64,000 nucleotides of DNA from the NCBI RefSeq assembly GCF_000214415.1, contig NC_015562.1, forward strand, positions 930,001 through 994,000. The letters run 5' to 3'. The first letter of the stretch is position 1. Each line of letters opens with the position of its first letter. The notes beneath the pieces are model-generated. The model saw only the letters and a program-made list of their open reading frames with translations, did not search any database and was not told the origin of the DNA. Shown in pieces: positions 45,223 through 54,145 of this stretch. A program made the translations under genes and the position numbers. Source of the DNA: Methanotorris igneus Kol 5. GTDB lineage: Archaea; AGJL01; Methanococci; Methanococcales; Methanococcaceae.

Positions 45223-45600
45223 TCAATAGATACTTATATTATATTTTGATCGGTTAATGTGTTGGTTGTCATATATGTAATTAATTATGAAATCCCCAAC
45301 ATCTTTATTAATGGCATTTTTTGGTATTATATGAATAGTTACATAAACACTGCCATTAGATTCATTATAGGTCAAGCCAGTATATATTAAAGTTTCATTT
45401 GCATAAGTTCCATTATAATGAGAATTCACCAAAGAAACTGCTGTCTTAGCAGCAATATCTATTTTGTCTATGATTCGCTCTTCTTCATTAAACAAATCGT
45501 TCATAATATTCACTATTAAAGACATAGACACTACAAGAACAACAAGCACCAATAAAGAAAATTCAAGAGATATTTGCCCAGCCATTCTTTTAAATAACAT
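45223..45600 (-). CDS. Class III signal-peptide pilin-like protein
   Basis: The 125-residue protein begins MLFKRMAGQISLEFSLLVLVVLVVSMSLIVNIM. GQISLEF matches the class III cleavage motif. It is followed by a beta-rich domain with NYT/NES sequons. ATG 45600 follows GTGGGATATT and overlaps the prepilin peptidase gene end, which suggests coupling to that gene. Confidence 0.78.
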   Translation of the reverse strand: MLFKRMAGQISLEFSLLVLVVLVVSMSLIVNIMNDLFNEEERIIDKIDIAAKTAVSLVNSHYNGTYANETLIYTGLTYNESNGSVYVTIHIIPKNAINKDVGDFIINYIYDNQHINRSKYNISIY

Positions 45601-46624
45601 AATATCCCACATTCATTTTATACATAATGATTAGGATGATCAAATATGCTAAAAATACAAATGGAATAAAAGGATAAGTTTTTAAAACATTCAGTTCATT
45701 TGGGATCTTTCCATTCTTATGTAGTTCTTTGAGTAATTTTATAGTTTCCTCTGATAATCCTTCCCCATCAGTAAATATTAACTTATAATCTTTTTTTCCA
45801 CCTTTTTCATAATCTATAAGGAATTTTATCCTTTTTATTAAGTTGGCATTCTCAACAACAACATCCCCATTATCCTTCAATACAATAATATCCCTTAGAA
45901 TATCTCCCTCTTTTAACTCACCTATTGCCTTTTTATCTGAAACCTCAGCTCCCATTAATGCGTAGATTACAATAGAAATCAGCGTTAATTCCCCAACATA
46001 GATTAGAGATGACAAAAACACATTATTTGAAATGAAGTAATTTGTATCAACAAAATACAACCCAACCAAATAAATTGGAAATAAAAATCCAAGTTTTTTT
46101 GTTATTTCCTTATAGTTTGGAATTTTTTTAGATAGGATTATTGATAGTATAATATAACCCCAAACCACTATTGTTGCATAGGGGATATTGTATATTTGAG
46201 TAATATACACCAAAATTCCCAAAACTGTTGCGAGGTAGAGTGATGAAGGTAATATATCTCTCCAATAAACCTTCAAAATCTTAAGCATTGGGAAAAATAC
46301 CGCCAAACCTGCACTTAAACCAATGAGGACTAATATATATTTTGGGAAATAATAGACCAAATCAAAGGCAAATAGGGGAGCTAAGGCAGAGAATACCTTT
46401 ACATCCCCGCCTCCCATACCTACACTCAATATTAGGCATAAAATCAACGTTGAGAAGAAGGCAATTATTGCATCAGTTCCAAAGTAATAATATCCAACAG
46501 TGAGATTTAGGATTAACATTGCAATAACGTATTTATGTGGGATTATTCTTTCTTTTATGTCGGTTAAAGATGCAAGAAGTAAGAGAATTGCATTAACTAC
46601 ATACGCAATTGAAAGAAAAAGCAT
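45590..46624 (-). CDS. eppA: Prepilin peptidase, A24/EppA type
   Basis: The 344-residue polytopic protein has two aspartates in TDIKERIIPH (about residues 21-30) and GMGGGDVKVFSALAPLF (about 69-85), the catalytic pair of A24 aspartic prepilin peptidases. A hydrophilic insert (residues about 225-310) separates the last helix. EppA in Methanococcus cleaves class III pilin signals, and several such substrates are encoded downstream. ATG 46624 overlaps the upstream stop (TAATG). Confidence 0.82.
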   Translation of the reverse strand: MLFLSIAYVVNAILLLLASLTDIKERIIPHKYVIAMLILNLTVGYYYFGTDAIIAFFSTLILCLILSVGMGGGDVKVFSALAPLFAFDLVYYFPKYILVLIGLSAGLAVFFPMLKILKVYWRDILPSSLYLATVLGILVYITQIYNIPYATIVVWGYIILSIILSKKIPNYKEITKKLGFLFPIYLVGLYFVDTNYFISNNVFLSSLIYVGELTLISIVIYALMGAEVSDKKAIGELKEGDILRDIIVLKDNGDVVVENANLIKRIKFLIDYEKGGKKDYKLIFTDGEGLSEETIKLLKELHKNGKIPNELNVLKTYPFIPFVFLAYLIILIIMYKMNVGYYVI

Positions 46625-47007
46625 TAACAACCACCAGTATCATCTTTTTTTTCTTTTTTGAATTTTTCAAGAACTTTGTTTCTAATTTTTAGCAACACCT
46701 CCCTATCGTCCAATAGTCCAATAGCCTCATCTATACTTTTATCTTTTGTGAGTTCAAGGATTTCTTTCAAAACTTCACATGCAACCTCTGGCTTATGTAT
46801 CCAATGGCAATTCATACAACTCCAAACTTTTGTTCCATCTTTTCTCTCTATCCATTCTCCAAAGTTTTCATCTTCACATGGGTAAAACGGACAATAACAC
46901 CATAAACAAACCTGTCCATCAAAGTGGCAAGGGTAGTATTCACAGTTTCTATTAGCTCCGCAAACTTCAAGAACCTTTTTAAGATGCTTCTTTGCAAGTT
47001 CAATCAT
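46624..47007 (-). CDS. Cysteine-rich small-domain protein
   Basis: The 127-residue protein has CEYYPCHFDGQVCLWCYC, then PFYPCEDENFGEW and KVWSCMNCHWIHKPEVACEVL, the pattern of the cysteine-rich small domain found next to corrinoid and methanogenic genes. Ten or more Cys probably bind metal. The function is unknown. ATG 47007 follows GTGTGATGGTT. It precedes eppA with overlapping stop/start, though the functional link is unclear. Confidence 0.72.
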   Translation of the reverse strand: MIELAKKHLKKVLEVCGANRNCEYYPCHFDGQVCLWCYCPFYPCEDENFGEWIERKDGTKVWSCMNCHWIHKPEVACEVLKEILELTKDKSIDEAIGLLDDREVLLKIRNKVLEKFKKEKKDDTGGC

Positions 47008-47140
47008 AACCATCACACAAATATTTATACCAATTTTTAAAATATTAATTTATGTTTTTATTTATATCATCGTTTAAATTATTTTTTATTTAATTTTATT
47101 TTTAATTAATTTTTAAAAGTGCTTAGTATCGGTGATTGAA

Positions 47141-47893
47141 ATGGAAAAACTTTTGGAATTGGCAAATCAAATAAAAGATGAAAAGTTGAGAGAAAAGGTC
47201 ATAGAATTCTTAAAAAATCCAATTCCCACACATAAAGAGATAGAAGACACAAAAATTCCTCCAGAGTCATCTCCAGCGAGTATAAAATGGCACCATAAAT
47301 ATGAAGGTGGATTAATAGAGCACACCATTGCAGTTACAAAGTTGGCATTAAAAATGGCAGATGTTTTAGAGGAGGTTTATGGAATAAAGGTGGACAGAGA
47401 TTTGATTATCGCCGGTGGTTTGTTGCATGATATTATGAAACCTTTCAATTACATAAAAGAGGATGATAAATTTGACCATATTGAAAGATTCCACTTAGAC
47501 CACTTAACCCTTGCTGTTGCTGAGCTCTACAAGAGGGATTTCCCACTTGAAGTTATAAAAATTGTTGCTTCCCATCATGGGGATGCTTCACCTTCAAGAC
47601 CAAACTCTATAGAGGCATATCTTATCTACTTTGCAGATACCTTCGATGCCCAGTTGAATGACGTTGCGATTAGAGTTTGTCAGGCAAGAAGTAAAGATTT
47701 GGGTATTGATGAGGGTGAAATATACAAGAGAATTACACCTTTAAAAGTTTATGAAATTAGAAGCAAAGAAGGTAAGAAAAAATTGATAGAATACTTAAAA
47801 GAGTTACTTGGAATTAAAGAAGAGCAAACAGAAGAAGAGATAAGCGAAGAAAATCATGAAGAAAACAACAAAACAGAAAATCAACAAGAATAA
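47141..47893 (+). CDS. HD-domain metal-dependent phosphohydrolase
   Basis: The 250-residue protein has HD-superfamily residues WHHKYEGGLIEHTIAVT (about 51-67), GGLLHDI (about 90-96) and ASHHGDASPS. The C-terminal tail is acidic (EEQTEEEISEENHEENN). HD enzymes hydrolyse nucleotides, and the substrate here is unknown. ATG 47141 follows GGTGATTGAA. It is divergent from the minus-strand surface operon. Confidence 0.82.
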   Translation: MEKLLELANQIKDEKLREKVIEFLKNPIPTHKEIEDTKIPPESSPASIKWHHKYEGGLIEHTIAVTKLALKMADVLEEVYGIKVDRDLIIAGGLLHDIMKPFNYIKEDDKFDHIERFHLDHLTLAVAELYKRDFPLEVIKIVASHHGDASPSRPNSIEAYLIYFADTFDAQLNDVAIRVCQARSKDLGIDEGEIYKRITPLKVYEIRSKEGKKKLIEYLKELLGIKEEQTEEEISEENHEENNKTENQQE

Positions 47894-47942
47894 TTTTATA
47901 GTTTCACATGAGAATTAATTTTTAATTAATTTTTAACAGCTG

Positions 47943-49061
47943 TTAGTCTGTTGCTTCCAAAATAACCTCTATTATGTCAGATAATTTAGCATCACTTTTG
48001 ATGCCTTTTGGGTTGTAGTGAACTCTTGATACTTTGAATCCTCTTTCTTTTAACTTCTCAATTATGGTCGTCATTGGAGGTGCTGATTTTTTGATATTAC
48101 TACAGATTTCATGGATGTCATAACATCCCAACTGGTTAATATCACACTCATCACAGAGAACTTTTAATATATTCTTTGCCTTTTCGGAGTAATTTCTTTC
48201 AACTGCTATTTTATATACCTCATTAACGATTTCTTTATCATATATTTCCCCCAAATATAAAGGCCCTCCAAAGCCCTTCTCATAACCCTCATAAAGGGAT
48301 TTTATTACTTTATCCCCCCCAATATCTTTAACATATCCAAGTTTTTCTAATGCCTCATCCGCCTTTTTTGCCCCTCTTTGAGTTAGGAGGTAGGTTCTAA
48401 CATAGTGATCAGTGGCATGAGAGAAAATTGGTTTCAATCCAATGTCATACTTAGCAGCAACCCTTATAGCATAGCCAATTAAAATTCTTATTGCCATCTC
48501 GTGACAATCTTTACTATTTATTGGGAATGCGTTGTATTTTCTCACGCAAGGTTTTTTAAACCTCCCACATAAAACAGCAGTATCTGTTGCCGTTAAGCAT
48601 AAAAGACCATTTTTTGTTATAGTTGCCCTAATCCCACTATCCAAATAAGGACTTGGAGAACCGAATGGATCTAAATCAACCACATTAAACATTCTGAAAT
48701 TTTTTGATAAAATAACGTTTGCATCACCTTCATAAACTTCAACATTATCTAAATTATTCAATTTTATATTTTCTTTGATTAATTTCACGGCTTTTGGGTT
48801 GATATCGTTGATAACAACCTTAACAATCCCATTCTTAAATTCCAACTCATTTGCATATCTTAACCCTCTCGCCCCACTACCCCCTAAAGGATCACAAATT
48901 AAAAATTCTTCTCTTTTGTAATTTTTGAGAAAAGTTTGGATAACACACACTGATATATCCCTATTAGCCTCCATTTTTGGGTTATAAAATACCTCATCCT
49001 TCTTAGTTATTGTTAAAGTGTCTGGAACGGTAATTTTTGTTTTTCCTTCTACAACAATCAT
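47943..49061 (-). CDS. trm1: tRNA (guanine26-N2)-dimethyltransferase
   Basis: The protein has 372 residues. The SAM-binding LICDPLGGSGARGLRYANE and catalytic DLDPFGSPSPYLDSGIRA motifs define Trm1. A Zn-binding Cys cluster (CDECDINQLGCYD) and the C-terminal HYNPKGIKSDA follow. It makes m2,2G26 in tRNAs. ATG follows GGTGAAAAA. Its 5' flank holds the tRNA-Sec gene, divergent. Confidence 0.94.
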   Translation of the reverse strand: MIVVEGKTKITVPDTLTITKKDEVFYNPKMEANRDISVCVIQTFLKNYKREEFLICDPLGGSGARGLRYANELEFKNGIVKVVINDINPKAVKLIKENIKLNNLDNVEVYEGDANVILSKNFRMFNVVDLDPFGSPSPYLDSGIRATITKNGLLCLTATDTAVLCGRFKKPCVRKYNAFPINSKDCHEMAIRILIGYAIRVAAKYDIGLKPIFSHATDHYVRTYLLTQRGAKKADEALEKLGYVKDIGGDKVIKSLYEGYEKGFGGPLYLGEIYDKEIVNEVYKIAVERNYSEKAKNILKVLCDECDINQLGCYDIHEICSNIKKSAPPMTTIIEKLKERGFKVSRVHYNPKGIKSDAKLSDIIEVILEATD

Positions 49062-49165
49062 TTTTTCACCATCATTGTAAGTTAATTTAATTTATTTTAA
49101 TTTTTAAATTTGCGTTGTGTATTATGTTTTCTAATAAGGCATTTTAAAATTATTCGCAATAATGT

Positions 49166-49174
49166 ATTTATATG
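49166..49174 (+). promoter_or_regulatory. Probable TATA box of tRNA-Sec
   Basis: TTTATATG lies about 36 nt before the tRNA 5' end, consistent with a short-leader archaeal tRNA transcript. Confidence 0.5.
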
Positions 49175-49208
49175 AGGTTTTTAATAAGGTATTTTGCTAA
49201 GTTATAGT

Positions 49209-49299
49209 GGCGCAGGGTACTGGGCTTGGTAGCCCAGGGCGGACTTCAGATCCGTCGAGTTCCGTTGGGAACTCGGGGTTCGATTCCCCCCCTGCGCCG
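49209..49299 (+). tRNA. tRNA-Sec (anticodon UCA)
   Basis: The 9-bp acceptor stem GGCGCAGGG/CCCTGCGCC and the 7-bp D stem CTGGGCT/AGCCCAG with a four-base loop are selenocysteine-specific features. The anticodon TCA is at 49246-49248, a long variable arm (GAGTTCCGTTGGGAACTC) follows, and the discriminator is G. It reads the in-frame UGA codons of the selenoprotein genes in this window. CCA is not encoded. Confidence 0.97.
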
Positions 49300-49391
49300 T
49301 TTTTAATCTAAAAACTATCATTTTTAAGTTATTTTTTATTATTTTATTATTTTCGAATTATTATTTCAAAAATAATCAAAATTCGGATACT

Positions 49392-50324
49392 ATGGAGAGA
49401 ATATACTCAAAATATGGGAATATCTCGACACTTAAAGAAGTAATTTCTTTTTTAGATAATTTTACTGGCATAATTAAAATAGACAATGCCAAACTCTTTT
49501 ATAAAAACTCAAAGCTTATTTTGTCAACTTACAACGACAGAGAAAAAGATTTGGAGGAGATTATAAAAAAATTGCCAAAATTTTTTTTAATTGAAATTTA
49601 TAGAACATCCTCCAACGAAATTGAGGAGTTAATTAGCCATAACAAACTCATTGAAAAAGATCATAGCGTTATTAATTTTGTAGAGGTTAATAAATTAGAT
49701 ATCAACTATGGTAACGGCATATTGATAAATGCATATAAAAACATATTTAACTATATCAATGGATTGTGTAAAGTTGAATTCAGATTTAAGAAATATAAAG
49801 GAGATGAAGGAACCATAGTGTACAAAGATAATGAAGAAATCTTAGCAATATATAAACAAAAAGACAAAATTTTAGAAGGAAAAAGAGCACTAAACAAAAT
49901 AAAAACCATCTTTGCAGTAAGCGATGTCTTTGCATTTATTGATAAGATATCTGAAGAGGAGCTAAACAAAATAATAGACAAGCATCCAAATGCCGTTTTG
50001 AAAGTAGTAGTTTCGTTTGATGAACTCATTAAGAACATAAAAAGCAAAGAGTACAAAGTTGTTGAAGATGATAGTTTGTTGGAAGTGCTTACTGAAGAAC
50101 CATCACTGATTGAAATTGTTGGAGAAAATGCCTATATTGTATCAAAAAACAAAAATGCAATGTATGCTTTTTTAAATGATTATGATGGTGATAAGGCATT
50201 TAGAATAATAAAAAATATCTGCATTTTGAACAAAATTACATTCAAAATATATCCTTTAACAGAAAAAGAATTTGAAATGTTTAAAGAATTTAAAAAGAAT
50301 AGAGTTAAAGTTTCTCTTCCATAA
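49392..50324 (+). CDS. Conserved methanococcal protein of unknown function
   Basis: The 310-residue protein is Lys/Ile/Asn-rich and begins MERIYSKYGNISTLKEVISFLDN. FTGIIKIDNAKLFYKNSKLILS and VEFRFKKYKGDEGTIVYKDNEEILAIYK suggest paired beta modules. It may belong to the archaeal DUF2226 group, which I cannot confirm. No membrane segment or catalytic motif is seen. It overlaps the convergent minus-strand gene by 20 nt. Confidence 0.65.
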   Translation: MERIYSKYGNISTLKEVISFLDNFTGIIKIDNAKLFYKNSKLILSTYNDREKDLEEIIKKLPKFFLIEIYRTSSNEIEELISHNKLIEKDHSVINFVEVNKLDINYGNGILINAYKNIFNYINGLCKVEFRFKKYKGDEGTIVYKDNEEILAIYKQKDKILEGKRALNKIKTIFAVSDVFAFIDKISEEELNKIIDKHPNAVLKVVVSFDELIKNIKSKEYKVVEDDSLLEVLTEEPSLIEIVGENAYIVSKNKNAMYAFLNDYDGDKAFRIIKNICILNKITFKIYPLTEKEFEMFKEFKKNRVKVSLP

Positions 50325-50772
50325 TTTTTTTAGCCATTTCATAGGCCTTTTTCAAATCACCTGTTTCTAAGATGCACTTCTCAGCAATGTCCTTTGGAAT
50401 GCCATACTTTTCAAATACCTTCAAACTTTCTTCAAAGAATTTTGATTTTCTAATTATCTCCTCCGCAAGTTGTTTTTTTAACTTCATGTATTCATCTGCA
50501 CTCATCTTTATTCTTCTCATTTCCCCGTCTCTAAATGGGCATGGTTTTGTTATCTTACAACACCAAACTAAACTTCCAAAACACGTATTCTTTCCTTTCC
50601 CTAAGCGTGTTTTGCTTGCAAAATCTTGCTTAATTTTTATAAACTCTTCTGGACTCATTTTTAAAATAGCAAGTGCGTTATGTATTGGGCAGTGCTTTAT
50701 TGGTGGACAGCAAAATGCTAAACCTCTCAGATCTCCTCCTCTACATATATGTGATGGAGCATTCTCCCACAT
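50305..50772 (-). CDS. Cys-rich methanogenesis-marker-9-like protein
   Basis: The 155-residue protein begins with the dense Cys segment HICRGGDLRGLAFCCPPIKHCPI and a second set CFGSLVWCCKITKPCPF, probably metal or Fe-S ligands. This arrangement fits the methanogen-restricted marker 9 family, whose function is unknown. The start follows AGGAGAATGATAAC. It converges on the gene at 49392. Confidence 0.72.
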   Translation of the reverse strand: MWENAPSHICRGGDLRGLAFCCPPIKHCPIHNALAILKMSPEEFIKIKQDFASKTRLGKGKNTCFGSLVWCCKITKPCPFRDGEMRRIKMSADEYMKLKKQLAEEIIRKSKFFEESLKVFEKYGIPKDIAEKCILETGDLKKAYEMAKKIMEEKL

Positions 50773-50835
50773 GTTATCATTCTCCTTCCTAAGTTATTTT
50801 CTAAACTTAAAAAACCAAACCAAAAATATCACATA

Positions 50836-51588
50836 TTACTTTATTAAGTTTTTTAGCTTTGAAATACAATCATCTATGTATTCAAAACTTTTATGCTGCA
50901 GTTCTATCATTTTAATACCTTTGATATTCTTTAAACTATCTTTAAAATTATCAAAATTAATTTTTCCCATTCCTATTGGCAAATGCTCGTCAAATTCTCC
51001 ATTGTTATCATGTATATGTGTGTGTATAATACTATCAATCTTTAAAAACTCATCAATATTCCCATTTAAAAATGAATGTCCTATATCAAATGTTATTTTA
51101 ACTTCATCAAGATTATTTATAATATACTCATCAGGATGTCTGAACATAAACATGTCGTAAGAAGGCATATTTTCAATAGTTATATCTATGCCATATTCTT
51201 CTTTTAATTTATTCAAATCTTTCAGTGAATTTATTAAAGAGTTCAAATTCCTTTCATAATCATGTTTAAATATGGAATACCCAGGATGGACAACTATGAG
51301 ACGAGCATCTACCTTTAAAGATGTTTTTAACACATCTTCAATAATCTCTATGCTCATTGTCCTAACTTTCTCCCTATGTGAAGAAAGGTTGATATCAGTT
51401 ATTGGAGAGTGTATGGTGTATTTTAAATTATATGTCTCAAGGTCTTCAAATTTCTCCATTATATCCATATTTCCATCACATATAAGCTCTACATACCTAA
51501 CCCTACTCTCTAAAAACTCTAATGCATCATTTAGGGAATATTCACTATCTAAAAACACACTCATTGAAACTCCTATTTTTGCAACCAT
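50836..51588 (-). CDS. Sugar-phosphate isomerase / AP-endonuclease-2-like TIM barrel
   Basis: The protein has 250 residues. YTIHSPITDINLSS, RLIVVHPGYSIF, ITIENMPSYDMF, VKITFDIGHSFLNG and IIHTHIHDNNGEFDEHLPIGMGKI carry the His/Glu/Asp metal ligands of the xylose isomerase-like family. Members are sugar isomerases or endonuclease IV, and the substrate here is unknown. ATG 51588 fits the family N-terminus (MVAKIGVSMS). Confidence 0.78.
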   Translation of the reverse strand: MVAKIGVSMSVFLDSEYSLNDALEFLESRVRYVELICDGNMDIMEKFEDLETYNLKYTIHSPITDINLSSHREKVRTMSIEIIEDVLKTSLKVDARLIVVHPGYSIFKHDYERNLNSLINSLKDLNKLKEEYGIDITIENMPSYDMFMFRHPDEYIINNLDEVKITFDIGHSFLNGNIDEFLKIDSIIHTHIHDNNGEFDEHLPIGMGKINFDNFKDSLKNIKGIKMIELQHKSFEYIDDCISKLKNLIK

Positions 51589-51689
51589 GGTATTTACCAT
51601 TAGTTGTCGCTAAGAAAGCACTGCTTTTAGGATAGTGATGAATTAGGGGAGGTGGGTGGGACAAGCATAAGCTAAATATAATCGAATTC

Positions 51690-52702
51690 GCTCATCTTCG
51701 TTTAGGATTACATATATAAATGATAAACTTAATATTGTAATCTTATGAGCGTCGAGGTATATAAATTATTCATACCAAAGGATGAAGAATGTATTGAAGT
51801 TATAAGAAGGGTTCGATGGGGTAATGGATATATTTGTCCATACTGTTAAACAAAAACCTTCGGTTTTTGTAGCTCTACGCTTCGCTCCGATGGTTCGAAA
51901 GATGTTGTTTTAAAAGGTAAAGAAAGACGCAAACCCTACATCCAAAGATACAGATGTAACTCGTGTAAAAGACACTTCAACGATTTAACTGGAACGATAT
52001 TTGCTAAAAAACGAATAACTTTGGGAGAAATGTTTTATATAGCCAAAAATTTAGGAAACTCCTCAATCAATCAAATGTCTAAGGAATTGGGAAGAGATTA
52101 TAGAACAGTTCATTCGTTTGCAAAAGAAATTATGGAGTTATCTGAAAAGGACAATCTTTTAAAAAAATTACTGGAAAAGAATTGGAGATAGATGAATTCT
52201 ACGTTAATGCTGGAGATAAAGGCATTAAAAAAGAAAATAGTCGAAAAAGAGGCCTAAAAAGAAAAGGCAGAGGTACGTATAAAAGTGAAAGGCCTCCAAT
52301 AATAACCCTATATAATCGAACGGACAAAAGAGTACTTACCTCCGTTGAAACGAATTTAAGCAAGACCAAAATTTGGAAAATGATTAGCGAGGTTAATTCA
52401 GACGATTTAATTGTTAATACAGACGAATATACCATTTACGAAAATTTAGAATCTCATCCAAAAGTATTTAAACATTTGACAGTTAATCATGCATCGAAAG
52501 AATACTCTAACGGCATCTCCCACGTTAATAACTGCGAATGCTTCCATTCGATAATCAAACCCCATTTAAGAAAACATCGAGGCATTAGTCGAAGAAATCT
52601 CCACTTATATGTAAGCTTCTATACATTTATCTATAACTATAAATCGAACTGGTTCTCTAAATTACTATCGCTTATATTATGTAATGATACTTGAAGATGA
52701 GC
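51690..52702 (+). mobile_element. IS1595-like insertion sequence (decayed), about 1.0 kb
   Basis: The ends GCTCATCTTC....ATTACATA are inverted at both sides (left from 51690, right ending 52702). They enclose one transposase frame broken by an insert and a frameshift. No convincing target duplication is visible. A 150-bp MITE at 41430 shares these ends. Confidence 0.8.
51745..52694 (+). pseudogene. IS1595/ISXO2-like transposase, disrupted
   Basis: The frame from ATG 51745 shows a zinc ribbon (YICPYC ... YRCNSCKRHF). It is interrupted at 51847-51891 by a 45-nt hairpin insert that brings an in-frame TAA immediately after CPYC. Without the insert it would read CPYCGSKDVV. A second lesion near the A-run at 52156-52165 shifts the frame. 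The remainder from about 52182 carries the catalytic DDE-type blocks EIDEFYVNAGDKG, NTDEYTIYEN and the final CECFHSIIKPHLRKHRG. It is inactive unless recoded. Confidence 0.85.
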
Positions 52703-52758
52703 GATCCATAATCCCCACCTCAACATTAATAAGATTACATGGAAGAACATTATAATAT

Positions 52759-53529
52759 TTACATAAACTCATCTAATGATTTTATAGATAATATTTTAAG
52801 ATCTTCTTTTTTAGGATATAATACTGAAACAATAAGCCATGTATTCCAACGATTATGTGTTCCAACAATAAAATAAGTATGACCCTCATAATAAATTTTA
52901 TTTAAAAATTTATCTCTAACTAAATTACATGCTTTATTTTCATCATACTTCTTTTTTAGTTTTCTATATAGTTCTTCAATTTCCCAATCTTCACACATAA
53001 TCTTATGTTCGGTTGGGCAAGTGGGTGAGCATTTAAATACATATTGGAATTTTTTATCAAGTGGCTCTAATCTAATAAATTCGGTTCCATCCAATGTCAA
53101 TTGTGTTACATCATCCTTAGATGATACTTCTCTATCTGTCCATACCATATCTTTAATAATTGGTTTTACAACACCTAATGAACATTCTTGTCGTTTTTTA
53201 TTTTGCAAAGTTTCCATATCTGTAAGTCTTTCTTCCAATAACTTTTTAATAGATTTATAGCTCTCAGTGTGTAAAGGAGTAATACTTTGTTTTTTAATTT
53301 TTCTACTCTCTGGACGACCATCAGGGCTTTTATCTTCTACAAGTTCATATTCTATCCACTGTTTTTTCGTAAATTTATTTTTACTTTTTCCACTAAATAC
53401 TTCCCAAGGTATTGGAAATATTCTCCTCCATTCACCTGATTCGGTAATCCCTGCCACACATACTAAATAACGATACTTAGCACTTTGAACAGGTGCGGCT
53501 TTTGCAAGAACCAACAACCGTTCTTTCAA
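52759..53529 (-). CDS. Protein of unknown function, partner of a DUF488 protein
   Basis: The 256-residue soluble protein begins MKERLLVLAKAAPVQSAKYRYLVCVAGITESGEWRRIFPIPW. It has a small Cys/His set (KCSPTCPTEHKIMCEDWE) near residue 170 and a C-terminal HTYFIVGTHNRWNTWLIVSVLYPKK. I do not recognise a named domain. Its start overlaps the DUF488 gene stop by 4 nt (ATGA), so the two are co-translated. It may be an accessory or defence-type cassette next to an IS. Confidence 0.65.
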   Translation of the reverse strand: MKERLLVLAKAAPVQSAKYRYLVCVAGITESGEWRRIFPIPWEVFSGKSKNKFTKKQWIEYELVEDKSPDGRPESRKIKKQSITPLHTESYKSIKKLLEERLTDMETLQNKKRQECSLGVVKPIIKDMVWTDREVSSKDDVTQLTLDGTEFIRLEPLDKKFQYVFKCSPTCPTEHKIMCEDWEIEELYRKLKKKYDENKACNLVRDKFLNKIYYEGHTYFIVGTHNRWNTWLIVSVLYPKKEDLKILSIKSLDEFM

Positions 53530-54023
53530 ATATGAATCACCTCAAACCCTGCGTTTCTCATATATTCAACTATTATCCTTCTATGGCATACTTTCCAATC
53601 CCTCTCATAACACATTAACACGCAGGATTTGGATAATGCATATTCAAGCAATTTTTTCAGACTATCTGCCTGTTCATTTAGGTGTTTCTTATATAGTATT
53701 GAAAACTCTTTATATGTCATTTTTTTAGATTTAAGTCCGTTTCTTAATTCCTTAGGAGCCCCAAGATTTTTCATGTGGGTGTATTCAATACCATTATTAT
53801 TTAAAATGTTTGATAGTCTTGTTTTTGAAAACCCTTTTTTCCTACTTAGTGGAAGTTCCCTAACATCTACAACGGCGTGAATGTTATGCTCTTTCAATGT
53901 TTGTATAAACTCATCCAACGATCTTCCTTCATAACCAATGGTATGTATAATAGGAGTTTTAGCATTGATTAATTTGCCATGTGTTTCAATAAACGATTCA
54001 ACAATACAATCAATGGGGGGCAT
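53526..54023 (-). CDS. DUF488 family protein
   Basis: The protein has 165 residues. HTIGYEGRSLDEFIQTL, VVDVRELPLSRKKGFSKTRL and the C-terminal CYERDWKVCHRRII are DUF488 signatures, with conserved Arg/Cys/His residues. Its biochemical role is not established. The first about 25 residues precede the domain, so an internal start is possible. It is coupled to the gene at 52759 by a 4-nt overlap. Confidence 0.82.
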   Translation of the reverse strand: MPPIDCIVESFIETHGKLINAKTPIIHTIGYEGRSLDEFIQTLKEHNIHAVVDVRELPLSRKKGFSKTRLSNILNNNGIEYTHMKNLGAPKELRNGLKSKKMTYKEFSILYKKHLNEQADSLKKLLEYALSKSCVLMCYERDWKVCHRRIIVEYMRNAGFEVIHI

Positions 54024-54145
54024 AGTAACACCTTTTTTGTTATTTTTAGTTATAACATATATCTTTGATAGTACATAACTATTGTTGTTGGTATGTGTGT
54101 AAGGAAATAGTACACATATGCTAATTATTGTTTTGAAATATAAAA

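Noticed and set aside
51272-51613. Plus-strand 113-codon frame over the TIM-barrel gene
   Set aside because: Opposite-strand shadow of a clear family member.
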